Positions 1-9,807 of a stretch of DNA of 64,000 nucleotides are shown piece after piece (position 1 is the stretch's first letter; every line of letters begins with the position of its first letter). The position numbers and the translations under genes are program-made. The DNA lies in NCBI RefSeq assembly GCF_900103325.1, contig NZ_FMXM01000009.1, forward strand, positions 203,465-267,464, written 5' to 3'. The notes beneath the pieces were generated by a model. The model saw only the letters and a list, made by a program, of their open reading frames with translations, made no database searches and was not told the DNA's origin. Origin of the DNA: Mesorhizobium qingshengii (GTDB taxonomy: Bacteria; Pseudomonadota; Alphaproteobacteria; Rhizobiales; Rhizobiaceae).

Positions 1-608
1 CGACCGAGCAGACCTTCATGGGGTTCGGTGTCTCGGCCTGCGCCACCTGCGACGGCTTCTTCTATCGCGGCAAGGATGTCGCCGTGATCGGCGGCGGCAA
101 TTCGGCGGTGGAAGAAGCGCTCTATCTGTCGAACCTCGCCAAGAGCGTCACGGTCATCCATCGGCGCAGCGATTTCCGCGCCGAGCGCATCCTGCGCGAA
201 CGGCTGCTGAAGAAGGACAATGTTCGCGTCATTTGGGACACGGTGGTCGACGAGATCACCGGCCGCCCCGGCAAGGCGCCGCTGCCACCCTCGGTCGAAG
301 GGCTGAAGCTCAAGCATGCGGCGACCGGCGCCGAAACGCATCTCAAGGTCGACGGCGTGTTCGTGGCGATCGGCCACGCGCCGGCGGTCGAGCTGTTCGT
401 CGGCAAGCTGAAGCAGAAGCCCAACGGCTATCTGTGGACGGCACCGGATTCGACTCGCACCGACGTGCCCGGCGTGTTCGCGGCCGGCGACGTCACCGAC
501 GATGTCTACCGCCAGGCGGTGACGGCGGCAGGACTCGGCTGCATGGCCGCGCTGGAGGCGGAAAAGTATCTGGCCGGCATCGAGGTGCACCGCGAAGCGG
601 CGGAGTAG
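1..608 (+). CDS. trxB: Thioredoxin reductase, 5'-truncated by the window edge
   Basis: C-terminal two thirds of the FAD/NADPH flavoenzyme that reduces thioredoxin in the cytoplasm. The frame is open from base 3. The redox-active CATC motif (codons 39-50) is followed by a GGGNSAVEEAL NADPH-binding stretch, the HRR phosphate-binding residues, and the closing FAD motif with GVFAAGDV. All are in the order and spacing of bacterial TrxB. The gene ends at a TAG, 80 bp before a LysR gene on the same strand. In Sinorhizobium meliloti trxB also precedes lsrB, so the pairing supports both calls. The start lies outside the window. Confidence 0.95.
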   Translation, partial: TEQTFMGFGVSACATCDGFFYRGKDVAVIGGGNSAVEEALYLSNLAKSVTVIHRRSDFRAERILRERLLKKDNVRVIWDTVVDEITGRPGKAPLPPSVEGLKLKHAATGAETHLKVDGVFVAIGHAPAVELFVGKLKQKPNGYLWTAPDSTRTDVPGVFAAGDVTDDVYRQAVTAAGLGCMAALEAEKYLAGIEVHREAAE

Positions 609-688
609 AGGGTTCAGAAAACGGCTTAGAGACGCCGTGTAAAAGCCTGATTTTTCATTCAGACGCCAAAAGCAGAACGAGGGGTATC

Positions 689-1585
689 ATGGCGTTGGAT
701 TGGGACAAGCTACGCGTGTTTCACGCAGCGGCGGAAGCGGGGTCGTTTACCCATGCGGCCGAGACTTTGCATTTGTCGCAATCGGCGATCTCGCGGCAGG
801 TCAGCGCGCTCGAGCATGATGTTGGCGTTCCGCTGTTCAACCGCCATGCCCGCGGCCTGGTGCTGACCGAGCAGGGCGAAATGCTGTTCCGCACGGCGCA
901 CGACGTGCTGATGAAGCTTGAGACGATCAAGTCGCGGCTGACCGAGACCAAGGACCGTCCCTCGGGCGTACTCAGGGTAACGACGACGGTTGGGTTGGGT
1001 GCTGGCTGGCTGACCGAGCGCCTGCAGGAATTCATCGAACTCTACCCTGACATCAGCCTGCAACTGATCCTCGCCAATGAGGAACTCGACCTCACCATGC
1101 GTCAAGCCGATTGCGCTATCCGGCTGCGCCAGCCGCAGCAGCCGGACCTCATCCAGCGCCGCCTGTTCACCGTGCATTTCCACCTTTACGCGGCTCCCTC
1201 CTATGTGGCCAAGTACGGCAAGCCGGCTTCGGTCGCAGAGCTGAAGAACCATCGCATCGTCACCTTCGGCGTGCCGGTGCCGTCGCATCTGTCGGAGCTG
1301 AATTGGCTGGAGACGGTCGGCGATTTCGAAGGCGGACAAAGGGTGCCGACGCTGCAGATCAACGACATATTGTCGATCAAGCGTGCCGTGCAGGGCGGAG
1401 CCGGCATCGCCATGCTGCCCGACTATGTGATCAACAAGGATTCCGGCCTGGTGCAGTTGCTGCCGGAGACAGAGGTACCGTCCTTCGACACCTATCTCGC
1501 CTATCCCGACGCGATGAAGAACCAGGCCAAGCTGCATGTGTTCCGGGATTTTATCATTGCGAAGGCCAGAAGCTGGTCCTTCTGA
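689..1585 (+). CDS. lsrB: LysR-family regulator, LsrB/VtlR type
   Basis: Transcription factor of 298 aa with an N-terminal winged helix-turn-helix (residues about 5-64, opening ALDWDKLRVFHAAAEAGSF) and a LysR substrate-binding domain. The N-terminus and the position after trxB match LsrB/VtlR of rhizobia, Agrobacterium and Brucella. There it controls oxidative-stress and lipopolysaccharide genes or small RNAs (family knowledge). The ATG at 689 follows a GAGGGG stretch. The frame is open much further upstream, but that part overlaps trxB and lacks LysR similarity. Only one cysteine is present, C142, so a disulfide switch within one subunit is not possible here. Confidence 0.88.
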   Translation: MALDWDKLRVFHAAAEAGSFTHAAETLHLSQSAISRQVSALEHDVGVPLFNRHARGLVLTEQGEMLFRTAHDVLMKLETIKSRLTETKDRPSGVLRVTTTVGLGAGWLTERLQEFIELYPDISLQLILANEELDLTMRQADCAIRLRQPQQPDLIQRRLFTVHFHLYAAPSYVAKYGKPASVAELKNHRIVTFGVPVPSHLSELNWLETVGDFEGGQRVPTLQINDILSIKRAVQGGAGIAMLPDYVINKDSGLVQLLPETEVPSFDTYLAYPDAMKNQAKLHVFRDFIIAKARSWSF

Positions 1586-1599
1586 GGGCGGTGTCGATA

Positions 1600-1625
1600 T
1601 TCAGGTGATGTCGGCCTGACCTGAA
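1600..1625. terminator. Weak hairpin between convergent genes
   Basis: A 7-bp inverted repeat, TTCAGGT (1600-1606) and ACCTGAA (1619-1625), lies between the convergent lsrB and the minus-strand methyltransferase gene. There is no T-run, so a termination role is only suggested by position. Confidence 0.25.
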
Positions 1626-1666
1626 ACCCGGCATGCCCTCAAACGGCGCTGCTTCGTTTCCTCGGC

Positions 1667-2164
1667 TCAACCCCGCCATGGCGTCAAGCGTGGCAGCCAG
1701 CCGGGCACGGCGCGGCGATAGGTTTCGTATTCGGAGCCGTAGCGACGGGCAAGCGTCGGCTCTTCGTAGAGCCGCACGAAGGAGGCCATGGCAGCCGCCG
1801 CAATGGCTGCATAGGCGGCAAGCGTCCAGCTCGAGAACAGCAGCGCCTGGCCGAGGATGATCGACAGCACCGCGACATACATCGGGTTGCGGACATGGCG
1901 GTAGATGCCGCCGATCACCAGCTTCTCGGTCGGCGCCACCGGCGCGGGCGTGCCCAGCCCCTCAAGCGCGAAGCGGGCGAAGGCGTGGAGCAGCACCGCT
2001 ATCGCGGCGACGATCAGCAGCCCGCCAATCGGGACAAGGCCCGGCAGCCTCGACCATGGCAGCCCCCAGCGATCGGTCAGCAGCCAGGGTACCAGCCCGG
2101 CAACCACGCCAGGCGCCGCGATGAAGAAGGCCGCACTGCCGGCGATCGCCGAAAAAGTCCGCAT
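1667..2164 (-). CDS. Isoprenylcysteine/phospholipid methyltransferase-like membrane protein
   Basis: Membrane protein of 165 aa with four or so hydrophobic helices and a C-terminal signature, RHVRNPMYVAV, followed by EEP and a tyrosine-rich YGSEYETYRRAVPGWLP tail. This is typical of the isoprenylcysteine carboxyl methyltransferase / phosphatidylethanolamine N-methyltransferase family, which uses S-adenosylmethionine at the membrane. The substrate cannot be read from the sequence. The ATG at 2164 is chosen because GGAGGA sits just upstream. An in-frame start 75 bp further up has no ribosome site and adds a charged, non-membrane leader. It converges with lsrB. Confidence 0.8.
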   Translation of the reverse strand: MRTFSAIAGSAAFFIAAPGVVAGLVPWLLTDRWGLPWSRLPGLVPIGGLLIVAAIAVLLHAFARFALEGLGTPAPVAPTEKLVIGGIYRHVRNPMYVAVLSIILGQALLFSSWTLAAYAAIAAAAMASFVRLYEEPTLARRYGSEYETYRRAVPGWLPRLTPWRG

Positions 2165-2430
2165 TGGGGGCTTCCTCCCTGATTGCCTGAGAAATGAACG
2201 CCTGCTGCCCGTTTCCACATCATTGCGAAGTTTTGGCATTTTGGGGCAAAAACCGGTCGCGTTTCGCGATTCTGTAGTGATGATCGTCCTGTCCAGCGCT
2301 CCGTTTCGGGATTTTTGCTGGTCCTATTGGTCCCAGATATGGGTTAGACCACAGCCTGCGTCTTTTTGCATGCGTGTGTTGCAAAATAGATGCTTGTTTC
2401 TTGGGCATGATGAGCACATATATAGATCAT

Positions 2431-2543
2431 CTCTGGGGCGCGTTCTCCTCCCATTAGCGCCCTTGAGTGTTCCCCTCTGGAGGTTAGCCTTAACAGGCAC
2501 TTCCAATCAAACTCAGCCGGATCTTCGTTGATCCGGCTTTTTT
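2431..2543 (+). ncRNA. Candidate small RNA with anti-Shine-Dalgarno loop
   Basis: About 113 nt in a gene-free stretch fold into three consecutive hairpins. Hairpin 1 is a 7-bp stem (2435-2441 with 2457-2463) whose 15-nt loop carries CTCCTCCC at 2445-2452, complementary to a ribosome binding site. Hairpin 2 (2479-2504) pairs GGAGGT with ACTTCC around a GCCU/AGGC tip with a UAAC loop. Hairpin 3 (2515-2538) is a perfect 9-bp stem followed by six Ts, an intrinsic terminator. A -10-like TATATAGAT sits at 2419-2427. Rhizobial small RNAs with CCUCCUCCC loops (the 'cuckoo' and alpha-r14 groups) share this design. Assignment to one of them is inference. Confidence 0.62.
2515..2543 (+). terminator. Intrinsic terminator of the small RNA
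   Basis: AGCCGGATC (2515-2523) pairs perfectly with GATCCGGCT (2530-2538) around a TTCGTT loop and runs into TTTTTT (2538-2543). No plus-strand protein gene precedes it for more than 900 bp, which is why a non-coding transcript is proposed. Confidence 0.8.
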
Positions 2544-2660
2544 GTTGCCTGCGCCCCGTCGGCACCTCTGAAAAGTCCAACAGAATTGCCACGTAACAGT
2601 GACATGTAACCTCTGGTAACATGTCGCGGGCGCTCGTCGCGTGCTATGCAGATCATAGGA

Positions 2661-2845
2661 CGCGGTGTGGTTCGGACGGGAGATGGGGGCATCACTCGGA
2701 CGGGCCCGGGCTCAGGCGGCTACCGCGTCCGAACCATTCTTCCGGCGAAGCTTGGCAGCGTCAGGTGCGGCGGACCTGCCGTTTTTACCTCCCAAGAAAA
2801 CGGTCCGCGATAAAACGACGTCCGGTTCCCGCTGGGCGTCGTTTT
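2661..2845. ncRNA. Second structured intergenic element, possible RNA
   Basis: The rest of this intergenic stretch contains three inverted repeats in a row. An 11-bp perfect pair is 2668-2678 with 2726-2736. A 7-bp stem, CCGTTTT with AAAACGG (2779-2785 and 2797-2803), is closed again by GCGGA/TCCGC and shows ACCTCCC in its loop. A 9-bp perfect pair, AAAACGACG with CGTCGTTTT (2812-2820 and 2837-2845), resembles a weak terminator. The symmetry means the transcribed strand cannot be told. The loop reads as anti-Shine-Dalgarno only on the plus strand. It does not match 6S, SRP, tmRNA or RNase P RNA features that I know. Confidence 0.35.
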
Positions 2846-2995
2846 CATTTAAGGCGTGTGCGCTGAAACAGGTTCAGTCGACTCGCCTTAAGCTTTTGTT
2901 TTCATGCATCTCGTTGTCGTAAAACCGCTACGCACTTTTGGAGCGCCATGGCCCTCAAACCGAGGTTCGAGGGCCAACGCGGCGTGGCGACAGGA

Positions 2996-5047
2996 TCAGG
3001 CGGCCTTGCCGCTGGCGTTCATCGCGTCGTCGGCGAGGCGACCGGTAAGTTCCGCCATGTGATCGAAGGTGGCGCGGTAACTGGCGACGCCCGCTGTCGC
3101 CGAGCGCAATTCGATGATCAGGTCGCCGATCTCGGCTTGCGGCATGGTTGCCTCGACGACATCCCATCCCGGCCAGTCGGGCCGCGCGTCATAGCCAAGG
3201 ATCTGGCCGCGCCGCTGCGGGATAAGCGCGATGATCTTCGAGGTCGCGTCGGATGGCGTGACGATCTCGACCTTCATCACCGGTTCCAGAAGCACCGGCG
3301 AGCAGGCGGCCATGCCTTCCTTCATCGCCAGCCTGGCCGCCATCTGGAAGGCCATGTCGGACGAATCGACCGCATGGTAGGAGCCGTCCGACAGGTTGAC
3401 GGCGACATCGACCACCGGGAAGCCGAGCGGGCCGGACTTCAAATAGTCGCGCACGCCAGTCTCGACCGACTGGATATAGGTCTTCGGCACGACGCCGCCG
3501 GTGATGGTGTCGGTGAACTGGAAGCCGGAGCCGCGCGGCAGCGGTTTGATCTCGATCACCACATCGCCGAACTGGCCATGGCCGCCGGACTGCTTCTTGT
3601 GGCGCCCGCGCTGCTGCGCCGTTTTGCGGATCGTCTCGCGGTAGGGCACCGCCGGGGCGTGGCCTTCGACCGGAATCTGGTTCTTGCCTTCCAGCCGCTC
3701 GCGCACGACACGCAGATGCATCTCGCCATGACCCGACAGCACGGTCTCGGCCGAGTCCTGGTTGTGGCGCAGACTGAGCGAAGGGTCCTCCTCGGCCAGC
3801 CGCTGGATGGCGGCCGACATCTTCACCTCATCCTTGCGCTCCTTGGGGCGCAGCGCGAAGGCGAAGACCGGCTGCGGCGGCTCGACATTGAACAGCTGTT
3901 TGGTGCCGCCCTTGGCCGAGGTCAGCGTCTGGCCGGTCTTGACCTCGTCCAGCTTGCCGAGCGCCACGGTATCGCCAGCCTTGGCGGTGGTGAGCTTGGA
4001 CTGGTCCTTGCCAAGCATCCTGTAGATGCCGGAGACCTTCGCCGTATCACCGTTAGGCAGCCAGAGTTCGGAACCGTCGACGACCTGGCCGGACAGGATG
4101 CGCGACACCGACAGTTTGCCGCCATGTGGCGTGTGAATGGTCTTCATCACCTGAACCACGGTGGCGCTGCCATCGGGGGCGCCGAGCCGCTTGCGGGTCG
4201 CCTCGATGTCGGGCGCGTCGTGGCGGATTGCCTTCAAGAGGCGCAGCACGCCATTGCCCTTTTCGGCGGTGCCGATCAGTACCGGCGTCACCGCGCCATC
4301 GCGCAGATCGGCGGCGAGGTCGTCGAAGATCGCATCCTTGGGCGGCTCGATTTCTTCGAGCAGCTGTTCCATCAGCTGGTCGTCATGGTCGGCCAGGGTT
4401 TCCAACATGGAGAAGCGCGCTTCGAGCTCGCGCGCCTTGTCGTCCCCCGGTATCTGCGCAATTTCGCTCTCGGCATATTCGCGATAGATGTAGGCGCGCT
4501 CCAGCGCCAGATCGATCGAGCCGATGACGACGCCATCCTTGCGCAGCGGAATCTGGCGCAGCAGCAAAGGTACCGCACTTGCCGGCTGCAGCATCTTCAG
4601 CGTGTCGCGCACGCCTGATATCGCCTTGTCGACCTTGTTGAGGAACAGGATGCGCGGCACGCCGAGATCGTCGAGCTTGCGCATGATCAGTTGCAGCGCC
4701 GGGATCTTCTTTTCGTCGGCCTCGGCCACGACCACCGCGAGGTCGCATGCGGCCAGCACCGGCTCGGCCTCGAAGGAGAATTCGATCGAGCCGGGACAGT
4801 CGACGAAGGTGATCTGCTCGCCCATGAATTCGGTGGTGGCGAAGGTCGCCTCGACGCTCATGGCGTGGGCGCGCGCCTCCGGCGAATGGTCTGAAACGGT
4901 ATTGCCCGAGGAAACCGGGTTCTGGCGGGGAATGGCGCCCGTGCGGGCCAATATGGCTTCGAGAAGTGTCGTCTTACCGCTTGCGAAGGGACCGACTATG
5001 GCAATGCATTTCGGTCCCGTGCGTCGTCCTCCGGCGCGAGTACCCAT
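2996..5047 (-). CDS. Elongation factor G-like GTPase (EF-G paralogue)
   Basis: Translational GTPase-family protein of 683 aa with the EF-G domain order. The P-loop is GPFASGKT (19-26) where true EF-G has GHxDAGKT. The switch II region has DCPG (83-86) where EF-G has DTPG, and the NKVD base-recognition motif is at 137-140. The C-terminal EF-G domains follow, including the QSGGHGQFGDVVIEI stretch of domain IV. The changed G1 and G3 motifs place it with the EF-G-like paralogues of alphaproteobacteria, not with the essential fusA product. Its cellular job is unclear. GGAGG lies just upstream of the ATG. It stands alone, followed by the candidate RNA region. Confidence 0.85.
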   Translation of the reverse strand: MGTRAGGRRTGPKCIAIVGPFASGKTTLLEAILARTGAIPRQNPVSSGNTVSDHSPEARAHAMSVEATFATTEFMGEQITFVDCPGSIEFSFEAEPVLAACDLAVVVAEADEKKIPALQLIMRKLDDLGVPRILFLNKVDKAISGVRDTLKMLQPASAVPLLLRQIPLRKDGVVIGSIDLALERAYIYREYAESEIAQIPGDDKARELEARFSMLETLADHDDQLMEQLLEEIEPPKDAIFDDLAADLRDGAVTPVLIGTAEKGNGVLRLLKAIRHDAPDIEATRKRLGAPDGSATVVQVMKTIHTPHGGKLSVSRILSGQVVDGSELWLPNGDTAKVSGIYRMLGKDQSKLTTAKAGDTVALGKLDEVKTGQTLTSAKGGTKQLFNVEPPQPVFAFALRPKERKDEVKMSAAIQRLAEEDPSLSLRHNQDSAETVLSGHGEMHLRVVRERLEGKNQIPVEGHAPAVPYRETIRKTAQQRGRHKKQSGGHGQFGDVVIEIKPLPRGSGFQFTDTITGGVVPKTYIQSVETGVRDYLKSGPLGFPVVDVAVNLSDGSYHAVDSSDMAFQMAARLAMKEGMAACSPVLLEPVMKVEIVTPSDATSKIIALIPQRRGQILGYDARPDWPGWDVVEATMPQAEIGDLIIELRSATAGVASYRATFDHMAELTGRLADDAMNASGKAA

Positions 5048-5245
5048 GACTGACCTCCACTCAGGCGTTTCCCTAGGGACCGACTGGCATTTCTTGGTTC
5101 AGGCGGGTCAATCGGTCCTGAGCGGCGGCCGGCCTGTTCGACCGTCGCGGGCGGGGTTCTTTTTGATTGCCACCACCTGGGGGCATCGTCCCACTTGTTT
5201 GCCGGCAGGGCAAGAAAAATAGAAATTTGACGCTCCGCCGCCGCC

Positions 5246-6775
5246 TCAGGCGCTCAGTGCGAGCTGGTCGGTATTGGCAGTGCGCAAGGGACTGACCTTG
5301 TCGCGCGGCGCCGGCCTGTCGAAGAAATAGCCCTGGAAACGATTGCAGCCGGCGGCCCTGGCGAGCGCGAACTCTTCTTGCGTCTCGACGCCCTCGGCGA
5401 CGATGGTGACATCCTGGATGCGCGCGATCTGGGCGAGCGCCGAAACGAAGATCTGCGCCACCTGGTCGTGGGCGAGGCTGCGGATATAGGAACGGTCGAT
5501 CTTGATACAGTCGATGGGCAAGGTCTTCAGGTAGTTGAAGCCGCAATGGCCGGTACCGAAATCGTCGAGCGCGATGTGGAAGCCGAGGCCGCGCAAGGCT
5601 TCGAGGCGCCGCAGGATTTCGGGCGTGGCGGCGGTCGCTACCGTCTCGGTGATCTCGATGACGAATTGCGTCGCGGAGCGGCCGGTTTCCTTCAGCACGC
5701 GGTCACACATGGTGACGATCTCGTCGCGCTTCAGCTGTTCGCCGGAGACGTTGATCGAGATGCTGCGACCGGGGAAATAGCCGATATCGGCGCAAGCCCG
5801 CTTGAACACCCATTCGCCGAGCATGTCGATCAGCGTCGAGCGTTCGGCGATCGGAATGAATTCGGCCGGCGAGATCAGGCCGCGAACCGGATGGCGCCAG
5901 CGGATCAGCCCTTCGAAGCCATAGGTGGAACCGTCCGGGTTGACGATCGGCTGGTAGTGCAGCTCGAGCTCGCCGAGATAGACCGCGGCGCGCAGCTCCC
6001 GCTCGACTAGGCGGCGGTAGCGCTTGTCGGACAGCATCTCCTCGTCGAACACGGTGACGCGGCCACGGCCCGCCGCCTTGCTTTCGTAAAGCGCCAGGTC
6101 GGCAACCAGCATCAGTTCCGTCGTGTTCGACGCATGTGTCGGCGCCAGCGCGACGCCGACGGAAATGGAGAGCGGAATGGTCCTGCCTTCATGGGATTTG
6201 CCGGCCCGCATGGCGTCCAGCAGTTGCCGCACATCCTTGTTAATGGCGATGAGATCGCTGTGCGGAATGATGACGCCGAATTCGTCGCCACCGAGCCGAC
6301 CGACCATGCCGCCGGCAAAGATGCGCTCGGCGGTCTTGACGAGATGCGCCAGGGTGCGGTCGCCGAACTGATGCCCGAACGTGTCGTTGAGCTGCTTGAA
6401 ATGGTCGAGGTCGATCAGCAGCAGGGCCGCATCGCGCCGATCGCGCATGGTGCCCAGGCTGTTGCCCAGCGCTTCGAGGAAATAGCGGCGTGTCATCGCC
6501 CCCGTCATCGCGTCCCTGGTCAGGAAATGATGCTTTTCGGCCTCGGCGACGGCCGCGGATTTCAGGCTATGGACGACGCTGCTGCGCATGTACATCAGTG
6601 CCAGCAAGGCCAGGCTGGTGGCGAGAATCGAGACCACGAAGGCGCTGCCGGAAGACAGATTTTCCGACATCTCGACAGCGCCAAGCAACGCGGCGCCGAT
6701 GCTGATCAGAAGCAAGGACTGGATGCCACGGTAGATCCGGCCGCTATGGTCCTTGATCGTCGCCAATATGCTCAT
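5246..6775 (-). CDS. Membrane GGDEF-EAL c-di-GMP enzyme
   Basis: Protein of 509 aa with two N-terminal membrane helices (about 17-35 and 44-63), a GGDEF domain with intact LGGDEF (161-166) and an EAL domain beginning near residue 255 (QPIV, EGLIR at 288-292). The EAL residues that hold metals and substrate look present: N in INVSGEQL, E in EITE, DD in DDFGTG, K in IKIDRS and E in VAEGVE. The GGDEF domain lacks the upstream RxxD inhibitory site. Both synthesis and breakdown of cyclic di-GMP are therefore possible, and which dominates cannot be read. No periplasmic sensor domain separates the two close helices. Confidence 0.9.
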   Translation of the reverse strand: MSILATIKDHSGRIYRGIQSLLLISIGAALLGAVEMSENLSSGSAFVVSILATSLALLALMYMRSSVVHSLKSAAVAEAEKHHFLTRDAMTGAMTRRYFLEALGNSLGTMRDRRDAALLLIDLDHFKQLNDTFGHQFGDRTLAHLVKTAERIFAGGMVGRLGGDEFGVIIPHSDLIAINKDVRQLLDAMRAGKSHEGRTIPLSISVGVALAPTHASNTTELMLVADLALYESKAAGRGRVTVFDEEMLSDKRYRRLVERELRAAVYLGELELHYQPIVNPDGSTYGFEGLIRWRHPVRGLISPAEFIPIAERSTLIDMLGEWVFKRACADIGYFPGRSISINVSGEQLKRDEIVTMCDRVLKETGRSATQFVIEITETVATAATPEILRRLEALRGLGFHIALDDFGTGHCGFNYLKTLPIDCIKIDRSYIRSLAHDQVAQIFVSALAQIARIQDVTIVAEGVETQEEFALARAAGCNRFQGYFFDRPAPRDKVSPLRTANTDQLALSA

Positions 6776-7046
6776 CGCATCGCCCCCTGCATCCGCCGGC
6801 AGAGGGCTAGTGGGCAGCCGTTAAAAAGCCCTTGAGGCAGCCACGCCTGGCCAGCAATTTGGCCACCCGTGCCTGCGATCCAACGTTCATGGTTAAGAAG
6901 CCTGGTGTGAAGACCGGCAGGGGAGCGGCGAAGGTCGATGGCAGTTGCACGGCGCGGCATATCGGAGGAAAGTGCCGGCTTGCGCCAATGTCAGGAGAGG
7001 CGGCCTTCTGCCGCCAGTCCGCCACCAGATCAAGGACCCACCGACC

Positions 7047-7442
7047 ATGAAGATCATTGCCTGTGGCAGCGTGCCGACCATCATAGCGCCGGAGAAATAT
7101 TTCACCGGCCGGGTGCTGCAGACGCCGATCATCGATAAGGAGGCGCCGGCGCGGCTGCGGGCCACGCTGGTCAGCTTCGAGCCGGGCGCGCGCACCCATT
7201 GGCACACGCATCCGCTTGGCCAGACGCTCTATGTCACTGCAGGTGCCGGCCTTGCCCAGACATGGGGAGAGGCGGTCCAGGAGATCAGGGCCGGCGACGT
7301 CATCTCATTCGCGCCTGGCGAAAAGCACTGGCATGGCGCAGCGCCGAAATCGGCGATGACGCATATCGCCATGCAGGAGGCGCTCGACGGTGTCCATGCC
7401 GATTGGCTGGAAGCGGTGACGTCAGCGCAATATGGCGGCTGA
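7047..7442 (+). CDS. Single-domain cupin protein
   Basis: Small beta-barrel protein of 131 aa with both cupin motifs: motif 1 THWHTHPLGQTLYV with the metal-binding histidines, and motif 2 GDVISFAPGEKHWHG. It resembles small cupins annotated with carboxymuconolactone decarboxylase or mandelonitrile lyase-like activity, but substrate assignment would be guesswork. The ATG at 7047 has AAGGA 11 bases upstream. Longer in-frame versions lack a ribosome site. It is divergent from the GGDEF-EAL gene and ends at a shared terminator with aatA. Confidence 0.8.
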   Translation: MKIIACGSVPTIIAPEKYFTGRVLQTPIIDKEAPARLRATLVSFEPGARTHWHTHPLGQTLYVTAGAGLAQTWGEAVQEIRAGDVISFAPGEKHWHGAAPKSAMTHIAMQEALDGVHADWLEAVTSAQYGG

Positions 7443-7459
7443 GTACCGAGCCGAGCTCA

Positions 7460-7490
7460 TGAAAAACCCGGCGTTGAGCCGGGTTTTTCA
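7460..7490. terminator. Bidirectional intrinsic terminator
   Basis: A perfect stem of 11 bp (7462-7472 with 7478-7488), extended by two more pairs outside, has a GTTGA loop. It carries A5 on one side and T5 on the other, so it can end transcripts from both the cupin gene and the convergent aatA. Confidence 0.9.
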
Positions 7491-7511
7491 TTTCCACTAT
7501 GGCGTACCTGA

Positions 7512-8819
<1,308 letters not shown>

Positions 8820-8910
8820 TCAAGGACCCGTGATCGGCAACAATAAATTCATTAACGGGCGGTAGAGGCTTGAGTGGCAGGATCGCAGTCCAATCGCGGA
8901 GCGAGGAACC

Positions 8911-9807
8911 TTGTCGCGCAGCATCGGGCTTGCCCACATCATCCGTCAGGACAACGGCACCTCCACCGGTGTCTGGGGCATCTACACGCTGCAAAGCGCC
9001 TTCCAGCCGATCTTCGCCTTCAAGGAAGGCAAGCTGTCGGTCGTCGCGTTCGAAGGTCTGATCCGGCCGTTCCGCGACGGCGCGCCGCAATCACCGATGA
9101 ATTTCTTCAGCACCTGCCCGTCCGTCGACCGCCTGCATGTCGAGGCGCTGACCAGGACGCTGCATCTGCTGAACGCCGGCGCCTGCCTGCCGCAGGAGGC
9201 GTCGATCTTCATCAATTTCGACCCGTCGGTGTTCACCGAACGCAGTGTTGCCGACAAGGCCCTGCGCGAAATGCGGCTGGTGCTGCACGAGGCGGGCATC
9301 GATCCAGGCCGTGTCGTCTGCGAAGTGACCGAGCAGAGGTCGGCGTCGCAGGAAACCCTGCACAGCTTCGTCGCGGCACTCAAAGCCAACGGCTTTCGCA
9401 TCGCCGTCGACGACTATGGCGCCGATGATTCCGACATCAACCGCATCAAGGAACTGAAGCCCGATATCGTCAAGTTCGATGCCCAATGGATCACGCAGCT
9501 GATGGAGTCCGGCGCCGGTTTCGCGCTCTTGACCACCATGGTGAAAAGCTTCGAGGAACAAGGCATCCACACGGTGTTCGAGGGCATCGAGGAGGCATGG
9601 CAGCTGGAGCTCGCCGAGAAATCGGGAGCCTCGATGGTGCAGGGTTTCGTGCTGGCGCGGCCCGAGCTGGCGCCAACCAGCTTTCGCGTCTTCGACAAGG
9701 ACAGGCAGACACCCGATCCCGTCGTTGCCGGCGACACGCCTGCTTCCGCCACGGCAGCGCATTCGGCGCGGCCGGCGAAAGCGTTCGGGCGCAAGGTGAC
9801 GCCATGA
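8911..9807 (+). CDS. Stand-alone EAL-domain protein, first of a pair
   Basis: Soluble 298-aa protein that is almost entirely an EAL (cyclic-di-GMP phosphodiesterase) domain. It shows QPIF, VAFEGLIRP, INFDPS, CEVTEQ, DDYGADD, VKFDAQW and VFEGIEE, followed by QGFVLARPE. The catalytic set appears largely kept, although DDYG replaces DDFG. It starts at TTG (8911) with GAGGA six bases upstream, a good site that decides the start. The next gene overlaps its stop as ATGA, so the two are probably translationally coupled. The C-terminal 30 residues are unstructured. Confidence 0.85.
   Translation: MSRSIGLAHIIRQDNGTSTGVWGIYTLQSAFQPIFAFKEGKLSVVAFEGLIRPFRDGAPQSPMNFFSTCPSVDRLHVEALTRTLHLLNAGACLPQEASIFINFDPSVFTERSVADKALREMRLVLHEAGIDPGRVVCEVTEQRSASQETLHSFVAALKANGFRIAVDDYGADDSDINRIKELKPDIVKFDAQWITQLMESGAGFALLTTMVKSFEEQGIHTVFEGIEEAWQLELAEKSGASMVQGFVLARPELAPTSFRVFDKDRQTPDPVVAGDTPASATAAHSARPAKAFGRKVTP

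Noticed and set aside
2661..2845. 6S, SRP or tmRNA gene
   Set aside because: The closing-stem bubble of 6S, the GGAA tetraloop region of SRP RNA and the tRNA-like end of tmRNA are all missing.
2948..4618. A 556-codon open frame opposite the EF-G-like gene
   Set aside because: No recognisable domain, and composition is the complement of the real gene's codon bias.
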